From: Luscinia megarhynchos
Taxonomy: Eukaryota; Chordata; Aves; Passeriformes; Turdidae
Direction of reading: 5' to 3'
Assembly (NCBI GenBank): GCA_034336665.1
Contig: JAPFBE010000081.1
Coordinates: 1 to 64,000, forward strand
Length of the DNA: 64,000 bases
Below are positions 55,731 to 64,000 of the stretch, one piece after another (position 1 is the stretch's first letter; every line of letters begins with the position of its first letter). A program made the position numbers and the translations under genes. The notes beneath the pieces were generated by a model. That model was not told the origin of the DNA and did not search any database. It saw nothing but the letters and a program-made list of their open reading frames with translations.

Positions 55731-56249
55731 AATCCCTCAAAAATCACCCAAAAATTCTCCAAAAAAATCCCCAAAAATCCTCCAAAAATCTCCCAAAGTT
55801 TTTCCAAAAAATCCCATCAATTGAGCAAAAAATGCCCAGAAATTACCTGAAAAATCCACAAAAAAATTCTTCAAAAATCCCCCAAAAATTCTTTAAAAAT
55901 CCCTTAAAAAGTGAAAAAAAATTCTCCAAAAATCCTCGAAAATCTTGTAAAAAATCTAAAAAAATCCACAAAAAATGCCTCAAAAACTTCCCAAAAATTG
56001 TCAAAATTTCCCCAAAAATTTCTCAAAAATTCCCCAAAAAAATCTCAGAAAACCCCCAAAAATCCCCCTAAAAATCCCCAAAATCTCTCCAAAAAATCCC
56101 CAAAAAATCCTGCGAAATTCTCAAAAAATCTCCAAAAAATGCCCAAAACATCCTCAAAAAAATCCAAAAAAATTCCTGATTTTTCCCAATTTTCCCCCAA
56201 ATTTTCCCAAATTTCCCAAATTTCCCTAAAATTCCCAATTTTTCCCCAG
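55731..56249. repeat. TONSL intron 3 end: A/C-rich array
   Basis: AAAAATCCCCAAAAATTC units, ending in a T-rich CCCAATTTTCCCC tract and the true exon 4 acceptor. Nothing else seen. Confidence 0.8.
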
Positions 56250-56550
56250 CACCAGCGGCAGCACCTGCTGCTGGCCCAGGAGCTCTCAGACCCCGTGGAG
56301 CAGCAGCGAGCCTGGGCCACCATCGGCCGCACCTTCATCCTCCTGGCTGAGGAATCCCCAGAATTCTCAGAATTCCCAGAATTCCCACAATTCCCAGAAT
56401 TCCCAGAATTCCCACAAGGATCCCAAGGAGGAGCTGGAATTGCAGAAATTTGGGAAAATTGCCCAAATTTGGGGGAAGCTCCGGAGGCGCTGGGCCGGGC
56501 GCTGGAGGCGTTCAGGGCCAGCCTGGCCATCGTGGAGACACAGCTGGAAG
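56250..56550 (+). CDS. TONSL: TONSL exon 4: TPR region with an in-frame repeat insertion
   Basis: The exon reads HQRQHLLLAQELSDPVEQ, QRAWATIGRTF, then ILLAEESPEF, a run of EFPEFPQ-type residues, GGAGIAEIWENCP, and finally ALEAFRASLAIVETQLEG before the donor GTAGG (56551). The ends match TONSL (Q-H-Q-Y-L-E-L-A and L-Q-R-A-W-A-T-I-G-R-T; then A-F-E-K-S-L-A-I-V-D-E-E-L-E-G). The middle (about 56349-56430) has no counterpart I know: it is a GAATTCCCA tandem repeat of the same type that fills the end of intron 4. The frame is fully open and phases fit on both sides. At 301 bp it is longer than expected because of this insertion. Confidence 0.93.
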
Positions 56551-58020
56551 GTAGGAAGGGAAAATTTGGGAATTTTGGGATATTTAGGAAGTTGTGGAAT
56601 TTTTTAGGGAATTTTTGGGAATTTTTTTTGGAAATTTTGGGGGTTTTTTGAGGATTTTTTAGGGATTTTTTGGGAATTTTTTAGGGATTTTTAAGGGAAT
56701 TTTGGGGTTTTTTGGGAGAATTTTTTGGGAATTTTTGGGGAATTTTTGGGGATTTTTTGGGAATTTTTTGAGGGTTTTTTGGGTTTTTTTGGGGATTTTG
56801 TAAAGGAATACGGGGGATTTTTGAACAATTTTTGGGGATTTTTTGGGGATTTTTTGGGGATTTTTTAGGGGAATTTTGGGAATTTTTTGGAATTTTTTGG
56901 GGATTATTTAGGGGAATTTTGGGGGTTTTTTTTTGGGGAATTTTAGGGATTTTTAGGAATTCTTTTAGAATTTTGGCACTGGAATTTTGGGCACTGGAGG
57001 CGCTTCAGGGCCAGCCTGGCCATCGTGGAGACACAGCTGGAAGGTAGGAATGGGAAAATTTGGGAATTTTGGGAATGTTTAGGGGAGTTGTGGAATTTTT
57101 TAGGGAATTTTTGGGATTTTTTTGGAAATTTTGAGGATTTTTAAGGGATTTTTGGGGAATTTTTAGGGATTTTTAAGGGAATTTTGGGGCTTTTGGGAGA
57201 ATTTTTTGGGAACTTTTTGGGGATTTTTAGGAATTTTTGGGAATTTTTTGGGAATTTTTGAGGGTTTTTGGGGTTTTTTGGGATTTTGTAAAGGAATATG
57301 GGGGGTTTTTGAACAATTTTTGGGGATTTTTGGGATTTTTGGGGATTTTTAGGGAATTTTGGGAATTTTTGGGATTTTTGGGGATTATTTAGGGGATTTT
57401 TGGGGGATTTTTAGGGGATTTTGGGGACTTTTTGGGGGAATTTTGGGATTTTTTAGGAATTCTTTAGAATTTTGGCACTGGAATTTTTGGGCACTGGAGG
57501 CATGCTCAGGGCCAGCCCGGCCATCGTGGGGAGACACAGCTGGAAGGTAGGAAGGAAAATTTGGGAATTTTTAGGAATATTTAGGAAACTGTGGAAATTT
57601 TAGGGAATTTTTGGGATTTTTTTGAAATCTTTAGGATTTTTAGGATTTTTGGGAATCCCTTTATTGATTCTTTAAGGGAATTTGGGGGTTTTTTGGGAGA
57701 ATTTTTGGGGAATTTTCTGGGATTTTTTAGGGATTTTTTGGGAATTTTTGGGGAGACATTTTGGAATTTTTTTATTTTTTAGGGATTTTTTGAAATTTTT
57801 TGGGATTTTTTGGGAGGTTTTTGGGATTTTTTTGAATTTTAATGGGATTTTTAGAGAATTTTGTGGGATTTTTTTAGGGATTTTTTTGAAATTTTTTGGG
57901 GATTTTTTAGGGAATTTTTGGAGGACTTTTTTGGAGATTCCTTGGGAATTTTTTTTGATTTTTTGGGGATTTTTGGGGATTTTTTTGAGAATTTTGGGGT
58001 CTTTTTTGGGGAACTTTTTT
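56551..58020. repeat. TONSL intron 4, first part: GGGAATTTTTGGGGATTTT array with ~500-bp unit
   Basis: G/T-rich plus strand. A composite unit of about 493-503 bp runs from the exon 4 donor and contains GGGAAAATTTGGGAATTTTG, TTTAGGAAGTTGTGG and later GGATTTTGTAAAGGAATA, and ends in a copy of the exon 4 end. After 57547 the array degenerates into TTTTTTGGGATTTTTT units. Confidence 0.85.
57000..57546 (+). pseudogene. TONSL: Two partial copies of the 3' end of TONSL exon 4, each with splice donor
   Basis: Copies end at 57043 and 57546, each followed by GTAGGAA like the real donor. The first reads across CTTCAGGGCCAGCCTGG and CCATCGTGGAGACACAGC almost unchanged but with an extra base; the second has further changes (GGCATGCTCAGG, CGTGGGGAGAC). 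Spacing from the true end at 56550 is 493, then 503. Neither has a clear acceptor. Confidence 0.92.
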
Positions 58021-60538
58021 CAGCACTTCTCAACCACCGCGAGCTGTGGAGCTGCCTCTTCCATCATTCCTAATTCCCTGATCCCATCATTCCCAAAATC
58101 CCAAATCCCATCATTCCCATCCTTCCCAGAATTCCCAAATCCCAGAATTCCAGATTTTTTTCCCATTTTTTTCAGGAATTCTTCTCCACCGAGAGCTGTG
58201 CCAGATGCGGGGCCGCCTCTTCCCATCATTCCCAAATCCCTGATCCCAAATCCCATCATTCCCAAATCCCAAAATTCCCAAACTCCAAATCCCATCATTC
58301 CCAAAATCCCAAATCCCAAAATTCCAGATTTTTTCCCATTTTTTTAGGAATTCTCCCCCACTGTGAGCTGTGTCAGATGCGCAGCCGCCTCTTCCCAGAA
58401 TTCCCAAAATTCAATCCCAGGCTCCAAAATTCCCTCCCCAAAATGTTCTCAAATATTCCCAGAAATCCATTCCAACATTCCTAAAAATCCACTCCAGAAT
58501 TCCCAAATTCCTATCCCAAATTCCCAAAAATCCATTCCCAGAATTCTCAGATTCCACTTCCGGATTCCCAAAATTCCAATCCCAAATTCCCAAAAGTCCG
58601 AACCAGAAATTCTCAAAAACCCAATCCCACAATTCCCCAAATTGCCAAAAATCCAATCCCAAAATTCCCAGAATTCCCAAAATTCCCAAAAAATCCAATC
58701 CCAGAATCTCCAAATCTGCTCCCAAACTTCCAAAAATCTTCTCCGAAATTCCCAGAATTCCCAAAAATCCTTTCCCAAAATTCTGAAATTCCCAATCCCA
58801 TCATTCCCAAAATTCCCAAACTCATTCCCATCATTTCCAGAATTCCCAAAATCCCAGAATTCCTGGAATTTTCCCCATTTTTTTCCAGGAATTCTGCCCT
58901 GCTGGGAGCTGTGTCAGATGCGGAGCCGCCTCTTCCCAGAATTCCCAAATCCCAAATCCCAAAAATCCCAAACTCCAAATCCCAAAATTCCCAGAACTTC
59001 CAAATCCCAGAATTCCCAAATCCCATCATTCCCAAATCCCAAAATCCCAGAATTCCTGGAATTTTTCCCATTTTTTTTCAGGAATCCTGCCCCGCCGGGA
59101 GCTGTGTCAGATGCGGAGCCGCCTCTTCCCAGAATTCCCAAATCCCAAAATTCCCATCATTCCCAAATCCCAAATCCCAAAATTCCCATCATTCCCATCA
59201 TTCCCAAAAATCCCAAATCCCAAAATTTTCAGAATTCCTGGAATTCCATTTTTTTTTAGGAATCCTGCCCCACCGGGAGCTGTGCCAGATGCGGAGCTGC
59301 CTCTTCCCAGAATTCCCAAATCCCAAATCCCAGAATTCCCAAATCCCAAAATTCCCAGAACTCCCAATTCCCAAAACCCCAAATCCCAAAATTTTCAGAA
59401 TTCCCAAAATTCCCTTTTTTTTTTTAGGAATTCTGCTTCGCCGGGAGCTGTGTCAGATGTGGAGCCGCCTCTTCCCAGAATTCCCAAATCCCAGAATTCC
59501 CAAACTTCAAATCCCAAATCCCATCATTCCCAAAATTCCAAAAACCCCCAAATTCCCAGAATTCCCAAATCCCAAAATTTTTTGAATTCCATAGGAATCC
59601 TGCTCACTTGAGCTGTGCCAGATCTTGAGAGCTGCCTCTTCCCAGAATTCCCAAATCCCAAAATTCCCAAACTTCAAATCCCAAATCCCATCATTCCCAG
59701 AATTCCCAAATCCCCAAATTCCCAAATCCCAGAATTCCAGATTTTTCCCCATTTTTTTTAGGAATCCTGCCCTTGAGCTGTGCTTGAATCTTGAGCTGCC
59801 TCTTCCCAGAATTCCCAAATCCCAGAATTCCCAAACTTCAAATCCCAAATCCCATCATTCCCAAAATTCCAAAATCCCAAAATTCCCAGAATTCCCAAAT
59901 CCCAAAATTTTCAAAATTCCAAATTTTTTTTTTTAGGAATCCTGCCCCGCCATGGCTGTGCCAGCTGCGAAGCCGCCTCTTCCCAGAATTCCCAAATTCC
60001 AAAATTCCCAATCTTCAAATCCCAAATCCCATCATTCCCAGAATTCCAAAATCCCCAAATTCCCAGAATTCCCAAATCCCAAAATTTTCAGAATGCCAAT
60101 TTTTTTTTTTTAGGAATCCTGCCCCACTGGGAGCTGTGCCAGATGCGGAGCCTCCTCTTCCCAGAATTCCCAAATCCCAAATCCTGAAATTCCCAAATCC
60201 CAAAATTTCCAGGACACCCAATTCCCAAAATCCTAAATCCCAAAATCCCAAATCCCATAATTCCCATCATTCCCAAAACCCCAAATCCCAAAATTTTCAG
60301 AATTCCCAAAATTCCAATTTTTTTTTTTTTTTAGGAATCCTGCCCCGCCGGGAGCTGTGCCAGATGCGGAGCCGCCTCTTCCCAGAATTCCCAAATCCCA
60401 GAATTCCCAAACTTCAAATCCCAAATCCCATCATTCCCAAAATTCCAAAACCCCCAAATTCCCAGAATTCCCAAATCCCAAAATTCCCAAATCCCAGAAT
60501 TCCCAGATTTTTTTCCCATTTTTTTCAGGAGTCCTGCC
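58021..60538. repeat. TONSL intron 4, second part: CCCAGAATTCCCAAATCCC array
   Basis: C/A-rich plus strand in units CCCAGAATTCCCAAATCC and CCCATCATTCCC, organised in a unit of about 167-220 bp that ends in an exon 5 fragment. Between about 58395 and 58870 there is a different block (TCCAAATCTGCTCCCAAACT, CTTCTCCGAAATTCCC) that is the reverse complement of the units filling intron 5. Confidence 0.88.
58022..60390 (+). pseudogene. TONSL: Twelve partial copies of the 5' end of TONSL exon 5, each with acceptor
   Basis: Fragments follow AG at about 58021, 58175, 58347, 58888, 59081, 59259, 59427, 59594, 59761, 59936, 60113 and 60334; the true exon follows 60538. Most read ILPRRELCQMRSRLF in the exon 5 frame, then switch to PEFPNP instead of LNLG. 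Nearly all keep a T-rich tract plus CAG or TAG. The first, eighth, ninth and tenth are more decayed. Spacing is mostly 167-221 bp, with one gap of 541. Any copy could in principle compete with the real acceptor. Confidence 0.93.
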
Positions 60539-60658
60539 CCGCCGGGAGCTGTGCCAGATGCGGAGCCGCCTCTTCCTCAACCTGGGGCTGGTGCAGGAAT
60601 CGCTGGGGAACTGCCAGAGCAGCGCCCGCCTGCTGAGGGAGAGCGCCCAGCTGGCCCA
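60539..60658 (+). CDS. TONSL: TONSL exon 5: TPR region
   Basis: Joined to exon 4 the peptide is LEG then VLPRRELCQMRSRLFLNLG, then LVQESLGNCQ and SARLLRESAQLAQ. This matches the family (E-L-N-E-M-R-T-R-L-Y-L-N-L-G-L-x-x-E-S-L). The best donor is GTGAGC at 60659, splitting the final Gln codon; read through, the next codon is TGA. The exon is open and in phase. Its first roughly 50 bases are repeated twelve times upstream and its last roughly 51 bases six times downstream; only about 20 central bases (LNLGLVQ region) are single copy. Confidence 0.93.
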
Positions 60659-63600
60659 GTGAGCTGGGAAACTCGGGAATTTGGGAATTTGGGAATTTTG
60701 GGAATGATGGGAATGATGGGATTGGGAATTTTGGGATTTTGGGACAGGATTTTTGGGAATTCTTGGAATTTCAGAGAAGATTTTTGGGAGTTTGGGAGTG
60801 GATTTGGAGATTCTGGGATTGGGATTTTTTGGGAATTTTGGGGAATTTTGGGAATGTTGGGAATGAGATTGGGAATTTTGGGAATGATGGGAATTTTGGG
60901 AATTTTGGAATTTTGGGATTTTGGGAATGGATTTTTGGGAATTCTTGGAATTTCGGAGAAGATTTTTGGAAGTTTGGGAGTGGATTTGGAGATTCTGAGA
61001 TTGGATTTTTTTGGGAATTTTGGGAGTTTTTGGGAAGGTTGGAAATTTTAGGAATGAGTTTGGGAATTTTGGGAATGATGGGATTGGGAATTTTGGAACT
61101 TTGGGAATTTTGGGATTTTGGGACAGGATTTTTTGGGATTTTGGAACTGCGAGAGCAGCGCCCGCCTGCTGAGGGAGAGCGCCCAGCTGGCCCAGTGAGC
61201 TGGGAAACTCGGGAATTTGGGAATTCTGGGAATTTTGGGAATGTTGGGAATGAGATTGGGAATTTTGGGAATGATGGGATTGGAAAATTTGGAATTTTGG
61301 GATTTTGGGAATGGATTTTTTGGGATTTTGGAACTGCGAGAGCAGCGCCCGCCTGCTGAGGGAGAGCGCCCAGCTGGCCCAGTGAGCTGGGAAATTCGGG
61401 AATTTGGGATTTCTGGGAATTTTGGGAATTTTGGGAATGATGGGAATGGGAATTTTGGGAATTTTGGGAAAGGTTTTTTGGGAATTCTTGGAATTTCAGA
61501 GAAGATTTTTGGACGTTTGGGAGCGGATTTGGAGATTCCGGGATTGGGTTTTTTTGAAGTTTGGAATTTTGGGGATTTTGGGAAATTTTGGGAATGTTGG
61601 GAATGAGATTGGGAATTTTGGGAATGATGGGATTGGGAATTTTGGGAATGATGGGATTGGGAATTTTGGGAATTTTGGGATTTTGGGACAGGATTTTTTG
61701 GGATTTTGGAACTGCGAGAGCAGCGCCCGCCTGCTGAGGGAGAGTGCCCAGCTGGCCCAGTGAGCTGGGAAATTCGGGAATTTTGGGAATTTTGGGAATG
61801 AGTTTGGGAATTTTGGGAATGATGGGATTGGGAATTTTGGGAATGATGGGATTGGGAATTTTGGGATTTTGGGAATGGATTTTTGGGAATTCTTGGCATT
61901 TCGGAGAAGATTTTTGGAAGTTTGGGAGTGGATTTGGAGATTCTGAGATTGGATGTTTTTGGGAATTTTGGGAGTTTTTGGGAATTTTGGAAATTTTGGG
62001 AATGAGATTGGGGATTTTGGAAATGATGGGAATGGGAATTTTGGGAATTTTGGGATTTTGGGACAGGATTTTTTGGGGTTTTGGAACTGCCAGAGCAGCG
62101 CCCGCCTGCTGAGGGAGAGCGCCCAGCTGGCCCAGTGAGCTGGGAAACTCGGGAATTTTGGGAATTTTGGGAATGTTGGGAATGAGCTTGGGAATTTTGG
62201 GAATGATGGGATTGGGGTTTTTTGGGAATTTTGGGAATGATTTTTTGGGAGTTTGGGATGTGTTTTTCGGGAAGTCTTGGAATTTCGGAGAAGGTTTTTA
62301 CAAGTTTGGGAGCGGATTTGGAGATTCTGGGATTGGGATTTTTTGGGACTTTTAGGAATTTTGGGAAATTTGGGAATTTTTGGGAATTTTTGGGAATGTT
62401 GGGAATGAGTTTGGGAATTTGGGGAATGATGGGATTGGAAAATTTGGGATTTTGGGAAAGGTTTTTTGGGAATTCTTGGAATTTCGGGGAAGAGTTTTGG
62501 AAGTTTGGGAGCAGATTTGGATATTCTGGGATTGGGTTTTTTGGGAAGTTTGGAATTTTGGGAATTTTTGGGAATTGTGGGAATGTTGGGAATGAGATTG
62601 GGAATTTTGGGAATGATGGGATTGGGAATTTTGGGATTTTCAGAATTTTGGGAAAGGATTTTTGGGAATTCTTGGAATTTCTGGGAAGATTTTTGGAAGT
62701 TGGGGAGTGGATTTGGAGATTCTAGGATTGGATTTTTTTGGAATTGTTGGAATTTTTTGAATTTTGGGAGTTTTTGGGAAATTTGGGAATTTTGGGAATG
62801 ATGGGATTGGGAATTTTGGGAATTTTGGGATTTTGGGAATGGATTTTTTGGGATTTTGGAACCGCGAGAGCAGCGCCCGCCTGCTGAGGGACAGCGCCCA
62901 GCTGGCCCAGTGAGCTGGGAAATTCGGGAATTTTGGGAATTTTGGGAATGAGTTTGGGAATTTTGGGAATGATGGGATTGGGAATTTTGGGAATGATGGG
63001 ACTGGGAATTTTGGGATTTTGGGAATGGATTTTTGGGAATTCTTGGAATTTCGGAGAAGATTTTTGGAAGTTTGGGAGTGGATTTGGAGATTCTGAGATT
63101 GGATGTTTTTGGGAATTTTGGGAGTTTTTGGGAATTTTGGAAATTTTGGGAATGAGATTGGGGATTTTGGGAATGATGGGAATGGGAATTTTGGGAATTT
63201 TGGGATTTTGGGACAGGATTTTTTGGGGTTTTGGAACTGCAAGAGCATCGCCCGCCTGCTGAGGGAGAGCGCCCAGCTGGCCCAGTGAGCTGGGAAATTC
63301 GGGAATTTGGGGATTCTGGGAATTTTGGGAATTTTGGGAATGATGGGATTGGGAATTTTGGGAATTTTGGGAATGATTTTTTGGGAGTTTGGGACGTGTT
63401 TTTTGGGAATTCTTGGAATTTCGGAGAAGGTTTTTGGAAGTTTGGGAGCGGATTTGGGGATTCTGGGATTGGATTTTTTGGGAATTTTGGGAAATTCGGG
63501 AATTTTGGGAATTTTGGGAATGTTGGGAATGAGTTTGGGAATTTTGGGAATGATGGGATTGGGAATTTTGGAAATTTGGGTTTTTGGCACAGGATTTTTG

Positions 63601-64000
63601 GGAATTCTTGGAATTTTGGAGAAGATTTTTGGAAGTTTAGGAGCGGATCTGGAGATTCTGGGATTGGGGTTTTTTTTGAATTTTGGGAATTTTTTGAATT
63701 TTGGGAATTTTGGGAATGTTGGGAATGAGATTGGGAATTTTGAGATTGGAAAATTTGGAATTTTGAGACAGGATTTTTGGGAATTCTTGGAATTTCGGAG
63801 AAGATTTTTGAAGCTTTAGGAGCGGATTTGGAGATTCTGGGATTGGATTCTTTTAGAATTTTGGGAATGTTGGGAATGAGATTGGGAATTTTGGGAATGA
63901 TGGGATTGGGAATTTTGGGAATTTTGGGAAAGGTTTTTTGGGAATTCTTGGGATTTCGGAGAAGATTTTTACAAGTTTGGGAGCGGATTTGGAGATTCTG
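60659..64000. repeat. TONSL intron 5 (part): GGGAATTTTGGGAATG array with ~188-bp higher-order unit
   Basis: G/T-rich plus strand built from GGGAATTTTGGGAATGATGG, GGAATGAGATTGGG, and a block TTTCGGAGAAGATTTTTGGA followed by GTTTGGGAGTGGATTTGGAG. Exon 5 end copies are embedded in it at multiples of about 188 bp. The array continues to the right edge; no later TONSL exon is reached. Confidence 0.9.
61146..63286 (+). pseudogene. TONSL: Six partial copies of the 3' end of TONSL exon 5, each with splice donor
   Basis: Copies begin at about 61146, 61331, 61709, 62084, 62859 and 63234 and read SARLLRESAQLAQ followed by TGAGCTGGGAAA, so each retains the CCCAGTGAGC donor. They begin at GAACTGCGAG or GAACTGCCAG and are very similar to the exon (60608-60658). 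Spacing is about 538, 185, 378, 375, 775 and 375, near multiples of 188. Differences are few (one copy reads SIARLL, one has GGGACAG for GGGAGAG), so the expansion is probably recent or kept homogeneous by conversion. Confidence 0.93.

Noticed and set aside
58022..60530. A gene family cluster encoding many LPRRELCQMRSRLF proteins
   Set aside because: Each fragment is only the first roughly 50 bases of TONSL exon 5 running into intron repeat; no copy has a donor or the rest of the exon.
1..64000. Transposable elements, endogenous virus, tRNA or rRNA genes
   Set aside because: I looked for polymerase, integrase or capsid-like frames, terminal repeats, CR1-like tails and tRNA-like cloverleaf sequence and saw none I could support.

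Overview
The window looks like a gene-dense, repeat-saturated segment of a vertebrate genome. A bird is most likely, probably a microchromosome-type region: compact CpG-island promoters, short GC-rich exons, and introns that are almost wholly minisatellite. That is an inference from style and gene content; the sequence names no species. I recognise four protein-coding genes, all with relatives in the neighbourhood of human 8q24.3. Two lie on the minus strand: ZFTRAF1 (formerly CYHR1; RING/TRAF-type zinc finger; exon 2 at 6617-6855, exon 1 ending at 14620, later exons beyond the left edge) and, upstream of it, a TMEM276-like membrane-protein gene (17846-18351 and 19720-19830). Two lie on the plus strand: FOXH1 (exons near 24.8, 31.9 and 39.4 kb, poly(A) signal at 40495) and TONSL (exons 1-5 between 43738 and 60658, continuing past the right edge).

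Layout. 1-6616 is a ZFTRAF1 intron carrying six partial copies of the 3' end of exon 2. 6856-14619 is ZFTRAF1 intron 1: a polypyrimidine array carrying four copies of the 5' end of exon 2, then an AT-rich array with a period near 10 bp, then 15-18 bp GC-rich minisatellites. 14.95-15.28 kb is the ZFTRAF1 promoter. 15.3-17.8 kb is minisatellite between ZFTRAF1 and TMEM276. 19.8-20.5 kb is the TMEM276 promoter side, with a tandem CArG-box/E-box/GC-box array. 20.5-24.6 kb is minisatellite. 24.7-40.5 kb is FOXH1 with two roughly 7-kb repeat-filled introns. 40.5-43.5 kb is a 10-bp minisatellite with an internal orientation switch. 43.5-43.8 kb is the TONSL promoter with a CTCF-like site. 43.8-64 kb is the TONSL N-terminal (TPR) part.

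The most unusual signal is a recurring architecture. Exons sit as single-copy cores between arrays whose repeat unit includes the adjacent exon edge and its splice site. The 5' part of an exon plus its acceptor is copied outward on the upstream side, and the 3' part plus its donor is copied outward on the downstream side. This is seen on both sides of ZFTRAF1 exon 2, TONSL exon 4 and TONSL exon 5, and on the acceptor side of TONSL exons 2 and 3. Exon 5 has 12 upstream and 6 downstream copies. Units are near 180-190 bp or near 550-590 bp. Several exons also lie between arrays that are reverse complements of one another.

Many coding exons need 1-2 base shifts to read as their family (ZFTRAF1 exon 1, TMEM276, all FOXH1 exons, TONSL exon 3), while others are intact. 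Uncorrected long-read indels are the simplest explanation, but decay is not excluded. I saw no RNA gene, transposon, virus or CRISPR array. Most long open frames here are stop-free minisatellite, not genes.
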